Below, piece after piece: positions 43,484 to 53,224 of a stretch of 64,000 nucleotides of DNA. The notes under the pieces are model-generated. The model was not told where the DNA came from. It saw only the letters and a list, made by a program, of their open reading frames with translations, and searched no databases. The position numbers and the translations under genes were made by a program. This DNA is from Paenibacillus sp. FSL H8-0332 (GTDB lineage: Bacteria > Bacillota > Bacilli > Paenibacillales > Paenibacillaceae), in the NCBI RefSeq assembly GCF_037963835.1, contig NZ_CP150145.1, positions 1,178,001 to 1,242,000 of the forward strand, given 5' to 3'. How positions within the stretch are numbered: position 1 is the stretch's first letter; every line of letters starts with the position of its first letter.

Positions 43484-44922
43484 AGCAAGGCCCCTTTAAC
43501 CAGCACTGGCAGTGTGATGATGATGCACAGGCCCCCTGCGGGGGAGGGCTGCGCCTGAATACTTCCGCCCATCCGGCTGACGGCTTTGGCTGTGATTGCC
43601 AGCCCCAAGCCGCTGCCCTTAGTCGGGTTATTGCGCGAAGGATCGCTGCGGTAGAACACATCAAACAGTTTATCCAGCGCGTTCTCCGGTACACCGGGTC
43701 CGTCATCCTCCAGATAGATGAACACATCGCTTCCTTGTACTTCGGTACGGATGGATACCTGGACACGCTCCTTGAGCTTGTATTTCCAGCTATTCTCCAG
43801 AATGTTGAAGACGATGCTGCTGAGCTGTGCCGGATCGGCGTAAATATACACATCCGCAGCCAGTGAGGCAATGACTACGTCCAGGCCCTTCTCCCTGTAT
43901 TCTTCAGCAGTGACCTTGATTAAGGAGAGGAGCTCCTGATCGACCTCCAGCACCTCTGGTTCATAGGGATAATCGCCCAGATCCATTTTGGAGAAAAGAA
44001 AGATTTTACCGACCATCCGGTCAATATCCTCCGCCTTGGTCTTGATCATATGTATATATTTCTTCTGGGATTCAGGGGTTGTAGCCACCCCATCAAGAAG
44101 CCCTTCTGAATACGCCCGGACCGAGGTCAGCGGGGAGCGGAGATCATGCGATATACCGGCAAGCAGTTCCCTGCGGCTCTCGTCCTGCTTCTGAATCATC
44201 CGCTGTGACTCTTTCAGGCGTATGGCCATGTCATTGAAATCTTCGCATACGGGAGCGAATTCATCCTTGTTCTCGTAGTGAATTCTGACATCCAGATTGC
44301 CGTCCCGGATCTGATGCACCCCGTCTGCCAGGGTATCCAGCGGCTGCTTAATCCGCTTGAACACAAACCGGGTAAGAAATTGATTCGTTATAAATACCGC
44401 AGAGATGATCCCCAGCGTGATCAGAATCAGGAAGGTAACCATCGCCGGAGTGACTCGTCCGTCTGTATAGTCCGAGGCCCTGCCGATAATGCTGACAGTA
44501 TAAGTGCTGCCCTTAACCCGGATCTGTTCAGCATAGACCTCCTTGTTCGAGGTAGAAGCGAACCCTTGTCCATCCATGGCGCTGACGGTCCGCAGCAGCT
44601 GCTCTGTCTCCGGGGTCTCCTTAAAATTGAAGCTGATCAGCCTTGTCGCGGAATCGTAAACGGCCAGACTCATGTCCTCCGGCTTCAATATTTCTTCGAT
44701 CTGGCGGCGGAGCTCATCCTGTTCCTGCTTCTCCCCGTTCTTCAACAGCCCGGCAGACAACTGAATCAGATCGTCGTATCCGGTATAGAACGGGCTCTGC
44801 TTATCATGCTTCGATACCTTGAACAGGAGGGACACGCTAACAAAAGCAATGAACAAGGAAATACATACGGGGATTACAATCATCAGGATATTTGAGATAA
44901 ATAAGCGCCGCTTAATGGTCAT
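43480..44922 (-). CDS. sensor histidine kinase
   Basis: The 480-residue protein has two membrane helices (about 10-35 and 160-182) enclosing an extracellular sensor of about 125 residues. A HAMP domain follows, then a HisKA domain with phospho-His259 in GISHDLRSPLTS, then the ATPase domain (NILENSWKYK, DDGPGV, GSGLGLAI). AGGAAGGA lies 7 bp before the start. It follows the permease gene by 69 bp on the same strand, so it may be cotranscribed with the exporter. Confidence 0.93.
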   Translation of the reverse strand: MTIKRRLFISNILMIVIPVCISLFIAFVSVSLLFKVSKHDKQSPFYTGYDDLIQLSAGLLKNGEKQEQDELRRQIEEILKPEDMSLAVYDSATRLISFNFKETPETEQLLRTVSAMDGQGFASTSNKEVYAEQIRVKGSTYTVSIIGRASDYTDGRVTPAMVTFLILITLGIISAVFITNQFLTRFVFKRIKQPLDTLADGVHQIRDGNLDVRIHYENKDEFAPVCEDFNDMAIRLKESQRMIQKQDESRRELLAGISHDLRSPLTSVRAYSEGLLDGVATTPESQKKYIHMIKTKAEDIDRMVGKIFLFSKMDLGDYPYEPEVLEVDQELLSLIKVTAEEYREKGLDVVIASLAADVYIYADPAQLSSIVFNILENSWKYKLKERVQVSIRTEVQGSDVFIYLEDDGPGVPENALDKLFDVFYRSDPSRNNPTKGSGLGLAITAKAVSRMGGSIQAQPSPAGGLCIIITLPVLVKGALL

Positions 44923-44991
44923 ACCCGGTTCCTTCCTGAAGACAATTTATCGTACCGTTTCTTCCATCATAACATCCCTGCTGCAGCACGG

Positions 44992-46164
44992 CTAATCGGT
45001 ACGCAGAGCTTGAATCGGCCGGAGTCTCGCGGCTTTGCTGGCGGGCAGGATGCCGAAGAACACACCGATAAAGAGCGAGAAGAGGAATGAAATGTTCACC
45101 ATGTTCCAGGCATAGCCAACCTGAAGGGCGGTCAACTGGCCGACCAGCCAGGTTAGTCCTAAGCCCGCGCCGATTCCGAGGATTCCGCCCAGCGTGCTGA
45201 GCACCATCGACTCAATGATGAATTGCAGCAGAATATCTATTTTTTTGGCGCCAATGGCTTTGCGTATGCCGATCTCCCGGGTGCGTTCGTTCACCGAAAT
45301 AATCATAATGTTCATAATGCCGATTCCGCCAACGAAGAGCGAGATTCCGGCGATTCCAGCGAGGGCAAGGGACAGGGTACCGGAGGTTTTCTTCAGCGTA
45401 TCCAGCATCTGTTTGGAATCGAACACACTGTAGGCATCCTTGGCACGGAGGAACTTGCGGTCCAGAATCTGTCCGATAGCTGTCTTCACAGACGCTACAT
45501 CCTTGTCGCTCAAGGCAGTGACGGTAAAAGTCTGAATTCCCTTGCTCTGAAGCAGCCGCTCGGAGGTGGATAAGGGGATGAGAATCTTCTTATCGTTTGA
45601 TCCGCTGAGTGAGGTTCCCTTCGCCTGGAGCAAGCCTACAATCTGGAAGGAGCTACCGTTCAGCTGAATTTCACGGCCCACCGGGTTGTCGGCGCCAAAC
45701 AGCTTCTTCGCCGTCTCGGTTCCGATCAGGGCAGCCTTCTGCCGGTATTCATTGTCGATATCGAGCAGGAAGCGGCCGGACTGCACATGAAAGTTCTGTA
45801 CCTTCTCATAGCTTGGGGTGATGCCTTCAAGCGAGACATTAGTATGAACGTTACGATATTTGGCGGTTACATTGCTGCTGATCGTTGGCGATACCTGATC
45901 TACACCGGGAACCCGGCTGAATGCGGCAACCTCCTCAGCCGTGAGGGAAGTGACTGCCCCCCGTCCTGTAATCATGACGGTCAGCTGATTCGTGCCCAGG
46001 TCACTGAACTGACTGGTGATCTGACCCGTAACTCCCTGCCCCACCGAGACCAGCAGGATGACCGAGGATACTCCGATGACAATGCCCAGCATGGTGAGGA
46101 AGGAACGGACCTTATTGCCGACGATGCTCATTACCGCCATTCGGATACTCTGCGCAAGAATCAT
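44992..46164 (-). CDS. MacB/FtsX-type ABC exporter permease
   Basis: The 390-residue protein has the MacB layout: an N-terminal membrane helix (KVRSFLTMLGIVIGVSSVILL), a large extracytoplasmic domain (about 45-265), and three C-terminal helices with the NERTREIGIRKAIGAKK segment. It overlaps the ATPase gene by 4 bp. YknZ in B. subtilis is a similar permease. Confidence 0.9.
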   Translation of the reverse strand: MILAQSIRMAVMSIVGNKVRSFLTMLGIVIGVSSVILLVSVGQGVTGQITSQFSDLGTNQLTVMITGRGAVTSLTAEEVAAFSRVPGVDQVSPTISSNVTAKYRNVHTNVSLEGITPSYEKVQNFHVQSGRFLLDIDNEYRQKAALIGTETAKKLFGADNPVGREIQLNGSSFQIVGLLQAKGTSLSGSNDKKILIPLSTSERLLQSKGIQTFTVTALSDKDVASVKTAIGQILDRKFLRAKDAYSVFDSKQMLDTLKKTSGTLSLALAGIAGISLFVGGIGIMNIMIISVNERTREIGIRKAIGAKKIDILLQFIIESMVLSTLGGILGIGAGLGLTWLVGQLTALQVGYAWNMVNISFLFSLFIGVFFGILPASKAARLRPIQALRTD

Positions 46165-46856
46165 TGGTCATTTCTCCGATCTTCGACCAGGTGGCCATCC
46201 TGAATCCGGATGACCCGCTTCGCTTGTTCCGCAATGCTGAGGTCATGTGTGATGACAATAATGGTATGTCCCTGATCATTCAGTCTTTTGATCATGTGCA
46301 TGACCTCTTCTCCAGTCTTGGAATCGAGTGCGCCGGTAGGCTCATCTGCCAGTAGAATGGGAGGATTGCCGGCAAGTGCTCTGGCGATGGCAACCCGCTG
46401 CTGCTGGCCCCCGGACAGCTCGCTCGGACGGTGGTGCATCCGCTCATGCAGGCCAACCTTCTCTAGGGCAGCAGCGGCCAGCGTTCTTCGCTCCCGTTGT
46501 GACAAGCCCCGGTAGACCAGGGGCAGTTCGACATTCTGGACAGCAGATAACTTAGCGAGCAGGTTGAAGTTCTGGAAGATGAAGCCTATTTTCTCATTGC
46601 GGATCCGGGCCAGCTGGTTATCGGATAATCTGCGGACATCCTGTCCATCCAGAGAATAGCTCCCTTCATTCGGGATATCCAGGCAGCCGATCATGTTCAT
46701 CAAGGTGGATTTGCCAGATCCGGACGGGCCGATAATGGCAACGAATTCGCCGCGATGGATCTCAAAAGAGATATCCTTCAGCACCGTCATCTGTTCCTTA
46801 GCCATCATGTATCCGTGGACCATATGCTCAATCCGGATCAGGGGCTCTGTATTCAT
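46161..46856 (-). CDS. MacB/LolD-type ABC exporter ATPase
   Basis: The 231-residue ATPase has Walker [25 protein letters not shown], Walker [13 protein letters not shown] and the H-loop VITHD. It couples by 4-bp overlaps to both the adaptor and the permease genes. Confidence 0.94.
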   Translation of the reverse strand: MNTEPLIRIEHMVHGYMMAKEQMTVLKDISFEIHRGEFVAIIGPSGSGKSTLMNMIGCLDIPNEGSYSLDGQDVRRLSDNQLARIRNEKIGFIFQNFNLLAKLSAVQNVELPLVYRGLSQRERRTLAAAALEKVGLHERMHHRPSELSGGQQQRVAIARALAGNPPILLADEPTGALDSKTGEEVMHMIKRLNDQGHTIIVITHDLSIAEQAKRVIRIQDGHLVEDRRNDQ

Positions 46857-48052
46857 TGTGGCCCTCCTCCGGCACCGCCGCCATCGCTGCCGTCAAAGCC
46901 GCCCTCGTCACCGCCCATATCGAACATACCCGGGGCTGCGGGAGCAGGCGTACTGACAGCAATAATGGTCGGGAGAATGACCTGTTCCCCTTCGCGCAGA
47001 CCACTGACGATTTCGATCCGGCTCTCATCATGTACACCTACAGTGACAGGCTTCAGCTGAACGGGCGGAGGTGTGGCAGGGCTTCCTGTGCCGGAGCTGC
47101 CCTTGGGCGAGGGGGTCTGCTCCGGCACGGAGTCCTGCACTTGAACATAATATTTTTTATCCTTTTGGGTCACAGACTCGACGGGAAGCAGCAGAACCTG
47201 GTTCTTCTCTTCAATAGTAACGACTCCTTGTGCTGACATACCGGCTCTGGCTCCGGTGGAGTCCGTGAGCAGAAGGGTCACTTCAAAGACGGAGACACCA
47301 TTCGTCACCGTTCCTTCATCCGCAATCCGCGTGACCTTGGCCGGATAGGCCTTAGCGGGCAGGGCATCCATTTTAATGGCTGCGGACATACCCGGCTTAA
47401 TCTTGGGGATGTCCAGCTCGTCAATTTTAATCGTAGCGCTCAGATGCTTGTAGTCCGTTATGGAGAAGACCTCGGCTCCTTTAGTCACCATCCCGCCTGA
47501 GGAGCCGCTGACCTTGGTAACCGTTCCATCCATCGGCGCTGTCAGGGAAGCGGGAGGGATATGATCTTTCTTCAGTGCTTCCAGTTCGGTTAATGTGGCT
47601 GTAATGGTATCCTTGGTTCTCTCGATGGCCAGCTTAGCCGCATCAATGTCGGTTAAGGCAGCACCATCCATGATTAGCTTCTTGTACTGGTCTTGTTTCT
47701 CCAGCAGGTCATTCTGCGACTGCTTGAGCGTATTCTGCTGGATTCTGACATTGCTGGCTACATTGGCTCCCTCATAGGTCAGCAGGACCTGACCCTTCTT
47801 GACTTGTTCATTCTCCTTAACGAGAACCTTGGCAACATTCCCCGTATCCTTGGCATAGACGATCGTGGTATTCGTGGCCTTCACGGTGCCGGAGCCTTTG
47901 ACGGTGACAGATATATCGCCCTTGGTCACTACAGTAGTCTGAGCAGCAGGAGGGCTGTCCTGCGTGCTCTTATCTGGCCATAAGCTATATACAACAATTC
48001 CAGCAGAGACAATGACTGCGGCAGACAGCCCTAAGGTTTTTTTGACGTTCAT
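46853..48052 (-). CDS. membrane-fusion (HlyD/YknX-like) adaptor protein
   Basis: The 399-residue protein has one N-terminal membrane helix (LGLSAAVIVSAGIVVYSLWP), a biotinyl-lipoyl-like domain split by a coiled-coil hairpin (about 95-165), and beta-barrel and membrane-proximal domains. The C-terminus is a glycine-rich tail (GGDEGGFDGSDGGGAGGGP). It would link the MacB-type exporter to the cell surface. Confidence 0.9.
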   Translation of the reverse strand: MNVKKTLGLSAAVIVSAGIVVYSLWPDKSTQDSPPAAQTTVVTKGDISVTVKGSGTVKATNTTIVYAKDTGNVAKVLVKENEQVKKGQVLLTYEGANVASNVRIQQNTLKQSQNDLLEKQDQYKKLIMDGAALTDIDAAKLAIERTKDTITATLTELEALKKDHIPPASLTAPMDGTVTKVSGSSGGMVTKGAEVFSITDYKHLSATIKIDELDIPKIKPGMSAAIKMDALPAKAYPAKVTRIADEGTVTNGVSVFEVTLLLTDSTGARAGMSAQGVVTIEEKNQVLLLPVESVTQKDKKYYVQVQDSVPEQTPSPKGSSGTGSPATPPPVQLKPVTVGVHDESRIEIVSGLREGEQVILPTIIAVSTPAPAAPGMFDMGGDEGGFDGSDGGGAGGGPQ

Positions 48053-50619
48053 AGCGATCCTCCGGGATCTGGATTTGCCGCGTTTTTCGGGGCAGTGGTT
48101 ATCTCTGGGGCTTTGGCCGCAGGGGTGTAGGTTAAGCTGTAGCTCTGGCTGCCCAGGAGAATCCGTTCTCCCTGGAACTCGTCATAGAGAGTTACGAGGA
48201 ATTTGCCGCTGCGGAGCGTTTTATAGGCATTGCTTGTAAGGGTCATGGAATAGCTCAGGAATTTCCCAGTCACCAGATCCGTCCCGGGCACCAGCGTTCT
48301 CTCCTGTGTCTGTCCGAGAGGATCGGTAAGCTGTACGACCAGCTTATGCGCATTAGCACCCATATCATACTGGTTGTCCTTGGCAAGCGTGTAGGTCAGA
48401 TTGACACTCAGCGTATCCTGGCCCTCAGACACAGCACCTGTGGCCTGAGTAACTGTAAATGTATAAGGGAACAATGGCACCCCGCTACCAAGAGTGACTA
48501 GTGCAGCCGGAGTCTGAATATGAAGGGTGAGTGCTTTAGGATTAATATAAGCGGTTGGCGTTCCGTCCGGCGTTGTCAGCTTGTTCTCGCTAACCCCTTC
48601 TCCCGCGAAAAGCGTCAGCTGCGAGGCATCGATGCTTGCAGGCAGCTTGCTCCATACACTCACCAGACTCTTGCCCTTAGGCCCGGCCGCCAGTGCAGAT
48701 TGACTGACTTCTGCTTCATAATAGGTATTGTCCGGTGTCTTATAATAAGCCACAAGTTTGGACAGCTCTGCCCTCCGGGCTTCAAGACTGCTCACCTCAA
48801 GCTCAGTATATAGAATGTTCTGGCTTGCTCCGGGATAGAGGAGGGTCCGGCGCTCTTTAACCTCTGCCCGCTTGCCTGCAGTATCGATCTTGAAGGTGGT
48901 GTTATCACCTGTGGCAGACATGCCCGGAACAACTTGCTGTGTTTTGAGGGAGAGGAACGGCTCTGTGGTGTCGCCTGTCCCGCTATTTAGTCCGATACGG
49001 AGCTGGTCCAGAGATTGCTCATAGGGGAGCTTGCCGATCACATAATACACAGCGCTTGCTCCTGCGGCTAGCTGCTGGCTGGAGGCGGCTGCAACGACTT
49101 GAACCGGAGCGTCCAAGGCGGTCTGCCCTGCATGGATGGTCCCTGTAAAGGCAGGGAGGGTTACTGCCGCATCCCTGACATTACGGATACGAATGGTGCC
49201 GACAAGCAAATCCTCAGTTGTCCAAGGCATACGCTGCACTGACTCCAGTACGGCACCGAAGGTTCCGAAGCTGCTATCCAGGATGTACTCCGAAGCAATG
49301 GAGTTGGTCATCTCTAAGGAATAGGGAATCTTGTACATAGCTGTAGGGAAGATTGTCTTGCCTTCTGCGGCCGGCTCCACCATCTGGAGCTTCAGCGTAC
49401 TCTGGTTCACATTCAGCGGCACTTCGGCAGAGAATTGCAGGATCTTCTCCTCAAGCGGCTTCAAGGTGAGGCTGGCCAGTGCTTTGCTGTTGACCGGGAA
49501 GGAGTAGCCTTCCTTGGCGGTTACAGATAATTCATAGGCTGGCAGAGTAACCGCCTTGTTGCCGGCATTTCTGATCCGCAGCTTAAGTGTCCACAGTGCC
49601 TTCTCGCCTGTTGAGGATACGGATGCCTGCTTCAGCTGGGTCTCAATGGTATTGCTGCTCACCCCGAATTTCTTCACCGCGTAAGCATTCACCTCAAGAC
49701 TTGGATAGCTTGCTTCCGGGAGACGGAAGGAGACTACCGGAAGATCCGCCTTCAGCTCTGCATTCTCCCGGGTGATAATCAGCGACATGCGGGTGGTCGG
49801 TATGTAAGCCGGGAGCTCTGCCAGATAAAATATCTTCTTATTCTCACCGGACTGTACCTTGTAATCGCGGCTGGCACTGTCAAGCATCAGCTCAAACGCG
49901 GAGCCGCCGGAGGATTCGAGGAATACCCGGTGGCCGGGTGTAGCGAGTACCTTGGCTCCTTGATTCGTCAGGCTCAGAGCAACCTTGGCATAGATTTTAT
50001 TATTGAAGCTGAAGATTTGCAGACTCTCGGGCTTCAGGCTAACCGGAAGGTTGCTGATCGTAATCTGCTTGCTAAGACCCTGCTGCACATAAGGGGTATA
50101 AGCGGCCGGGACCGTGAAGCTGCCCAGCTTCTTCTGGTAATCAGAGCCGCTGAAGTCGAAGCCGAACAGCGAGATGGAGAGGCCTTGGAGTGAAGCCGTC
50201 TTGCTGACGTTCACATAGTAGGTGATAGCTAGCTGCTCCTTGGGGGGAACCTCCAGTTTGGTTTTATCCTCGGGAATGGGGCTGCTCTTCAGTGATGCTC
50301 CCGCCGGAGTTGTAATCTTGGAAAAGACGTTGAACAGCTTATAGGTGCTGCTGCTTGTATTGCTGTACAACAGGGTATAGGTCAGGCTGTTGCCGCCATC
50401 GCCCTTGGCTAATTGCACATTGGCCAGTCTTACGCTGATTCCGGCCTGGATAGCCACAGCGGGCAATTGCGATAAGACGTTGACTTGATTCTGCTGCATA
50501 GGGTTCGCCGTCTTGTTTGCCGTAACGCTGCCGGGCGCCGCAGATGCGGATAACGCCAGGTGCTGACTGGCAATAATCGCCCCTAATACCAGAGCGGCAC
50601 AGGTACGGTAATTCTTCAT
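48049..50619 (-). CDS. large secreted protein of an ABC exporter operon, unknown function
   Basis: ATG at 50,619 (minus strand) lies 6 bp after GGGAGGG and begins a signal peptide (KNYRTCAALVLGAIIASQHL, cut near SASAAPG). The 856-residue protein is mostly beta-rich, with repeated segments reminiscent of Ig-like or COG1361-type domains (for instance RIRNAGNKAVTLPAYELSV and later RIRNVRDAAVTLPAFTGTI). No enzyme motif is seen. Its 3' end overlaps the adaptor gene by 4 bp. It may be a surface receptor or substrate-binding part of the exporter, as its gene leads the operon. Confidence 0.75.
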   Translation of the reverse strand: MKNYRTCAALVLGAIIASQHLALSASAAPGSVTANKTANPMQQNQVNVLSQLPAVAIQAGISVRLANVQLAKGDGGNSLTYTLLYSNTSSSTYKLFNVFSKITTPAGASLKSSPIPEDKTKLEVPPKEQLAITYYVNVSKTASLQGLSISLFGFDFSGSDYQKKLGSFTVPAAYTPYVQQGLSKQITISNLPVSLKPESLQIFSFNNKIYAKVALSLTNQGAKVLATPGHRVFLESSGGSAFELMLDSASRDYKVQSGENKKIFYLAELPAYIPTTRMSLIITRENAELKADLPVVSFRLPEASYPSLEVNAYAVKKFGVSSNTIETQLKQASVSSTGEKALWTLKLRIRNAGNKAVTLPAYELSVTAKEGYSFPVNSKALASLTLKPLEEKILQFSAEVPLNVNQSTLKLQMVEPAAEGKTIFPTAMYKIPYSLEMTNSIASEYILDSSFGTFGAVLESVQRMPWTTEDLLVGTIRIRNVRDAAVTLPAFTGTIHAGQTALDAPVQVVAAASSQQLAAGASAVYYVIGKLPYEQSLDQLRIGLNSGTGDTTEPFLSLKTQQVVPGMSATGDNTTFKIDTAGKRAEVKERRTLLYPGASQNILYTELEVSSLEARRAELSKLVAYYKTPDNTYYEAEVSQSALAAGPKGKSLVSVWSKLPASIDASQLTLFAGEGVSENKLTTPDGTPTAYINPKALTLHIQTPAALVTLGSGVPLFPYTFTVTQATGAVSEGQDTLSVNLTYTLAKDNQYDMGANAHKLVVQLTDPLGQTQERTLVPGTDLVTGKFLSYSMTLTSNAYKTLRSGKFLVTLYDEFQGERILLGSQSYSLTYTPAAKAPEITTAPKNAANPDPGGSL

Positions 50620-50892
50620 TTCATTCCCTCCCAACATTCATCATCCGATTGACGGCTTAAGGCAGCCGCTAGAAGATGTTTCCTATCTTACGGGAAAGGC
50701 TTAACACAGGGATAAATAAAAGGGGGAAGAACCCGGGGAAAAGATAAATAGGAGTTAAACTTTTTATAAACTGAAAGTCCTCCATGCCGCTGAGTCATCC
50801 TTCCGCCGGGAGACAGGCATACAGTCTTGCTATTCCCCTGGTTCGGGCTGTAGAATAGAAGCATTTACTCAAACCGCAGGGGGAGCTAACAA

Positions 50893-51444
50893 GTGTCTGA
50901 AGAGGATATCCGCATCACCAAGAGCAGGGAAGCGATTGTTAAGGCGATGGAGACTTTACTTGAACAGAAGCCTTTCCGCAAAATCACCGTAAATGATCTA
51001 TGCCGGACAGCCGTCGTAGGTCGCACCACATTCTATGCCCATTTTGAGGATAAATATAAGCTCATCTCCTATATTCTGCAGCAGGAGCAGCAGGGACTGG
51101 AAACCATCCTCCTGAGTGACTCGCCCCCGGAGGAGCTGATTCTGGAGGTCCTGCTGGATATTCGCGGCAACAAGAAGCTGTATCATAATCTCTTCGTCGC
51201 CGAAGCCTCAGATGAGTTAGAGAAGCTGCTCCAGGATACGTTCACCAGTTTTTTTACCAATATACTCACAGTCTGCCAGGCAGAAGGTGTGCAACTCGCC
51301 AGTAGTTCACTGCCGCCTCTGCTCGCTTTTTATTCTTCCGGCGTGGTCGGCATGATCATGTGGTGGATGGAGACCGATTTCTCCATGCCGCCGGAGGAAG
51401 TCACCTCATGTCTGTCCAATCTGTTCGGCTTCCTATGGAAATAG
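50893..51444 (+). CDS. TetR-family transcriptional regulator
   Basis: The 183-residue protein has a TetR helix-turn-helix (FRKITVNDLCRTAVVGRTTF then YAHFEDKYKL) and a helical C-terminal ligand domain. GTG 50,893 has GGGGGAG 7 bp upstream. It is divergent from the secreted-protein/exporter operon across a 273-bp gap, which makes it a candidate repressor of that operon. I found no clear palindromic operator in the gap. Confidence 0.9.
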   Translation: MSEEDIRITKSREAIVKAMETLLEQKPFRKITVNDLCRTAVVGRTTFYAHFEDKYKLISYILQQEQQGLETILLSDSPPEELILEVLLDIRGNKKLYHNLFVAEASDELEKLLQDTFTSFFTNILTVCQAEGVQLASSSLPPLLAFYSSGVVGMIMWWMETDFSMPPEEVTSCLSNLFGFLWK

Positions 51445-51456
51445 GCCGGCTACACT

Positions 51457-51508
51457 ATCCGTTAACGGACACTTTGCCCTGCATTGTTCGTTAACGGATA
51501 TTTTGCTT
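51457..51508. repeat. two GTTAACGGA repeats
   Basis: TCCGTTAACGGACACTTTGC and TTCGTTAACGGATATTTTGC lie 29 bp apart. The first contains the perfect 12-bp palindrome TCCGTTAACGGA. They could be an operator pair or a dispersed intergenic repeat. Confidence 0.6.
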
Positions 51509-51579
51509 ACGATTGTGTATTATCAGGGGTCTGCGGGATAGATAGAATTTAAATAAAAAGAACCCAGGAGGGAACCCGC

Positions 51580-52230
51580 ATGATCACGTACAGAAGACCA
51601 AGACCCGAAGAATTGTCCGCAGTAGCCCGCCTCAATGCCCTGTCTTTTGCAGATTATCCGTTATGCCGTGAGATCCGCAGCGAATTCAGAACCGGGGAGA
51701 GGTTTGTAGAGTTCCTGACCGAGGTTTTCAAGGTATACATTGGGGCCTATTATAAGAAGAGTATCGTCTTCGTAGGAGAAGAGAATCAGCAGATTAAAAG
51801 CTGCGCAATCATCGAACGCCCATACAGTAAGGGAATTGGGATATGGGACTATCTTCATGCCGGTGCACTCGGGTTATTCAGAACCGTCAGTATCCCAAAG
51901 GTGCTTAGATTCCTGAAGACTCTCAATGAAGGCCATGAACCCAGCAAGGCGCTCAAAAAGCAGTCCTGGTTCCTGGAATCCCTGGCTGTAGACCACTCCT
52001 CCAGAGGCCAGCAGCTCGGGAGCAGAATGCTTCGGGACTGCGTGATCCCCTATATTCAAGAGCAGACCAAAGGGAAACCGCCTGAATCATTTGTCACCTT
52101 CACGAACAGTGAAATCAACAGAAGATTCTATACCAAAAACGGATTTACAGAGTTTGACTATACCTCCATTAAACGAAAAGGAATCACCATTGGTAACTGG
52201 AGCTTCAAGATGTCGGTGGTAACGGGGTAA
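51580..52230 (+). CDS. GNAT-family acetyltransferase
   Basis: The 216-residue protein has a GNAT-like acetyl-CoA site (SLAVDHSSRGQQLGSRMLRD, a Q/RxxGxG/A variant) and a C-terminal NRRFYTKNGFTEFDY that is typical of the fold. A CAGGAGGGA site precedes ATG. The substrate is unknown. A terminator follows, so it is likely a single-gene unit. Confidence 0.8.
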   Translation: MITYRRPRPEELSAVARLNALSFADYPLCREIRSEFRTGERFVEFLTEVFKVYIGAYYKKSIVFVGEENQQIKSCAIIERPYSKGIGIWDYLHAGALGLFRTVSIPKVLRFLKTLNEGHEPSKALKKQSWFLESLAVDHSSRGQQLGSRMLRDCVIPYIQEQTKGKPPESFVTFTNSEINRRFYTKNGFTEFDYTSIKRKGITIGNWSFKMSVVTG

Positions 52231-52269
52231 GTCCCATTTAGATGTATAATAAATATGGAAATGTGAAAA

Positions 52270-52311
52270 AGCAGCAGGAGCAATTGAAAAAATTGCTTCT
52301 GCTGTTTTTTT
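52270..52311 (+). terminator. terminator after the GNAT gene
   Basis: AGCAGCAGGAGCAATT pairs with AATTGCTTCTGCT (one bulge), then seven T. Confidence 0.9.
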
Positions 52312-52370
52312 GATGGGGAATGAGTATAGTAGATACATAGAATCCGGCAAGCCGGGACAGGGAGATCAGC

Positions 52371-53180
52371 ATGGAGCATGAAGTACATACGTTCAGCTGG
52401 GTGGGCAGCGAGGAGAGGTATCTGGATCATCCAACTACATATGCGCATGAGAGGATGGTTATCGGCCGGTACGGCGGGAACACGGCGGCGAACGCTAATA
52501 AAAACGAAGATGGAGCCTATGTGTTAAGTGAGCCGGACGGTGGCTGGGAGTTCGCAATGCTCTTGGATGCGCACCATACGGCGGAAAGTGCCGAACTGCT
52601 GGTCCGCACAATCGACAATGAAGCTGATGAGATCATCAGGCTGCTGTCGCTGCCGGTTCAGCAGGCGTTCCGGGAAGTGGAGGCTTTTCTGCTGGCGATT
52701 TTCCAATCAGAGTCGTTCCTGAATCAGTGCAAGCAGGTAACAGGGGAGACCGCATGTCTGATCTGTGTTCGGATGGAGAATTATCTCTGGTGGTTCTCGG
52801 TAGGAGATAACTCGCTCTATGTACTCCATCCTGAGCTGGCTGCCCGCGGGCAATATCTGCTGAATCAGCGTAATTACTACGAATGGATCGGCTTCGTCAA
52901 CACCTTCGCGCAGCCTGTTGCCTGTTATTCCTCGGGCATCCGTGAGCTGCGGCAGGGGAATAACATCATCGTGATGACCACGGACGGTCTTTTGGAGGTT
53001 GGAGCAAGGGTAATGGAGGACCCGCGCAGGCTGTATGAAGCTTTTACGGGTAGAGAGGATCTGGAGGAATGTGTGGACAAGGTATTAGCGGGTGTACATG
53101 AGCAGTTAGGCCGGGACAGTGCTACGGTTGTTGCCTGGAGCTATTATAATAGTAGAGAAGCGGCGATGCCGAGTGATTAG
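52371..53180 (+). CDS. PP2C-like serine/threonine phosphatase
   Basis: The 269-residue protein has the PP2C motif series in order: NKNEDGAYVL, LLDAHHTAES (the VxDGHG motif with Ala for Gly and an added His), GETACLICV, FSVGDNSLYVL, VMTTDGLLEV and DSATVV. Key aspartates are present. It would dephosphorylate a protein in the cytoplasm or act on stress signalling. It precedes the SNF2 gene by 44 bp on the same strand and may share its message. Confidence 0.85.
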   Translation: MEHEVHTFSWVGSEERYLDHPTTYAHERMVIGRYGGNTAANANKNEDGAYVLSEPDGGWEFAMLLDAHHTAESAELLVRTIDNEADEIIRLLSLPVQQAFREVEAFLLAIFQSESFLNQCKQVTGETACLICVRMENYLWWFSVGDNSLYVLHPELAARGQYLLNQRNYYEWIGFVNTFAQPVACYSSGIRELRQGNNIIVMTTDGLLEVGARVMEDPRRLYEAFTGREDLEECVDKVLAGVHEQLGRDSATVVAWSYYNSREAAMPSD

Positions 53181-53224
53181 ATATAAATGATGAAGATGAA
53201 TTTTATATTGAGAAGGTGCTTAAT

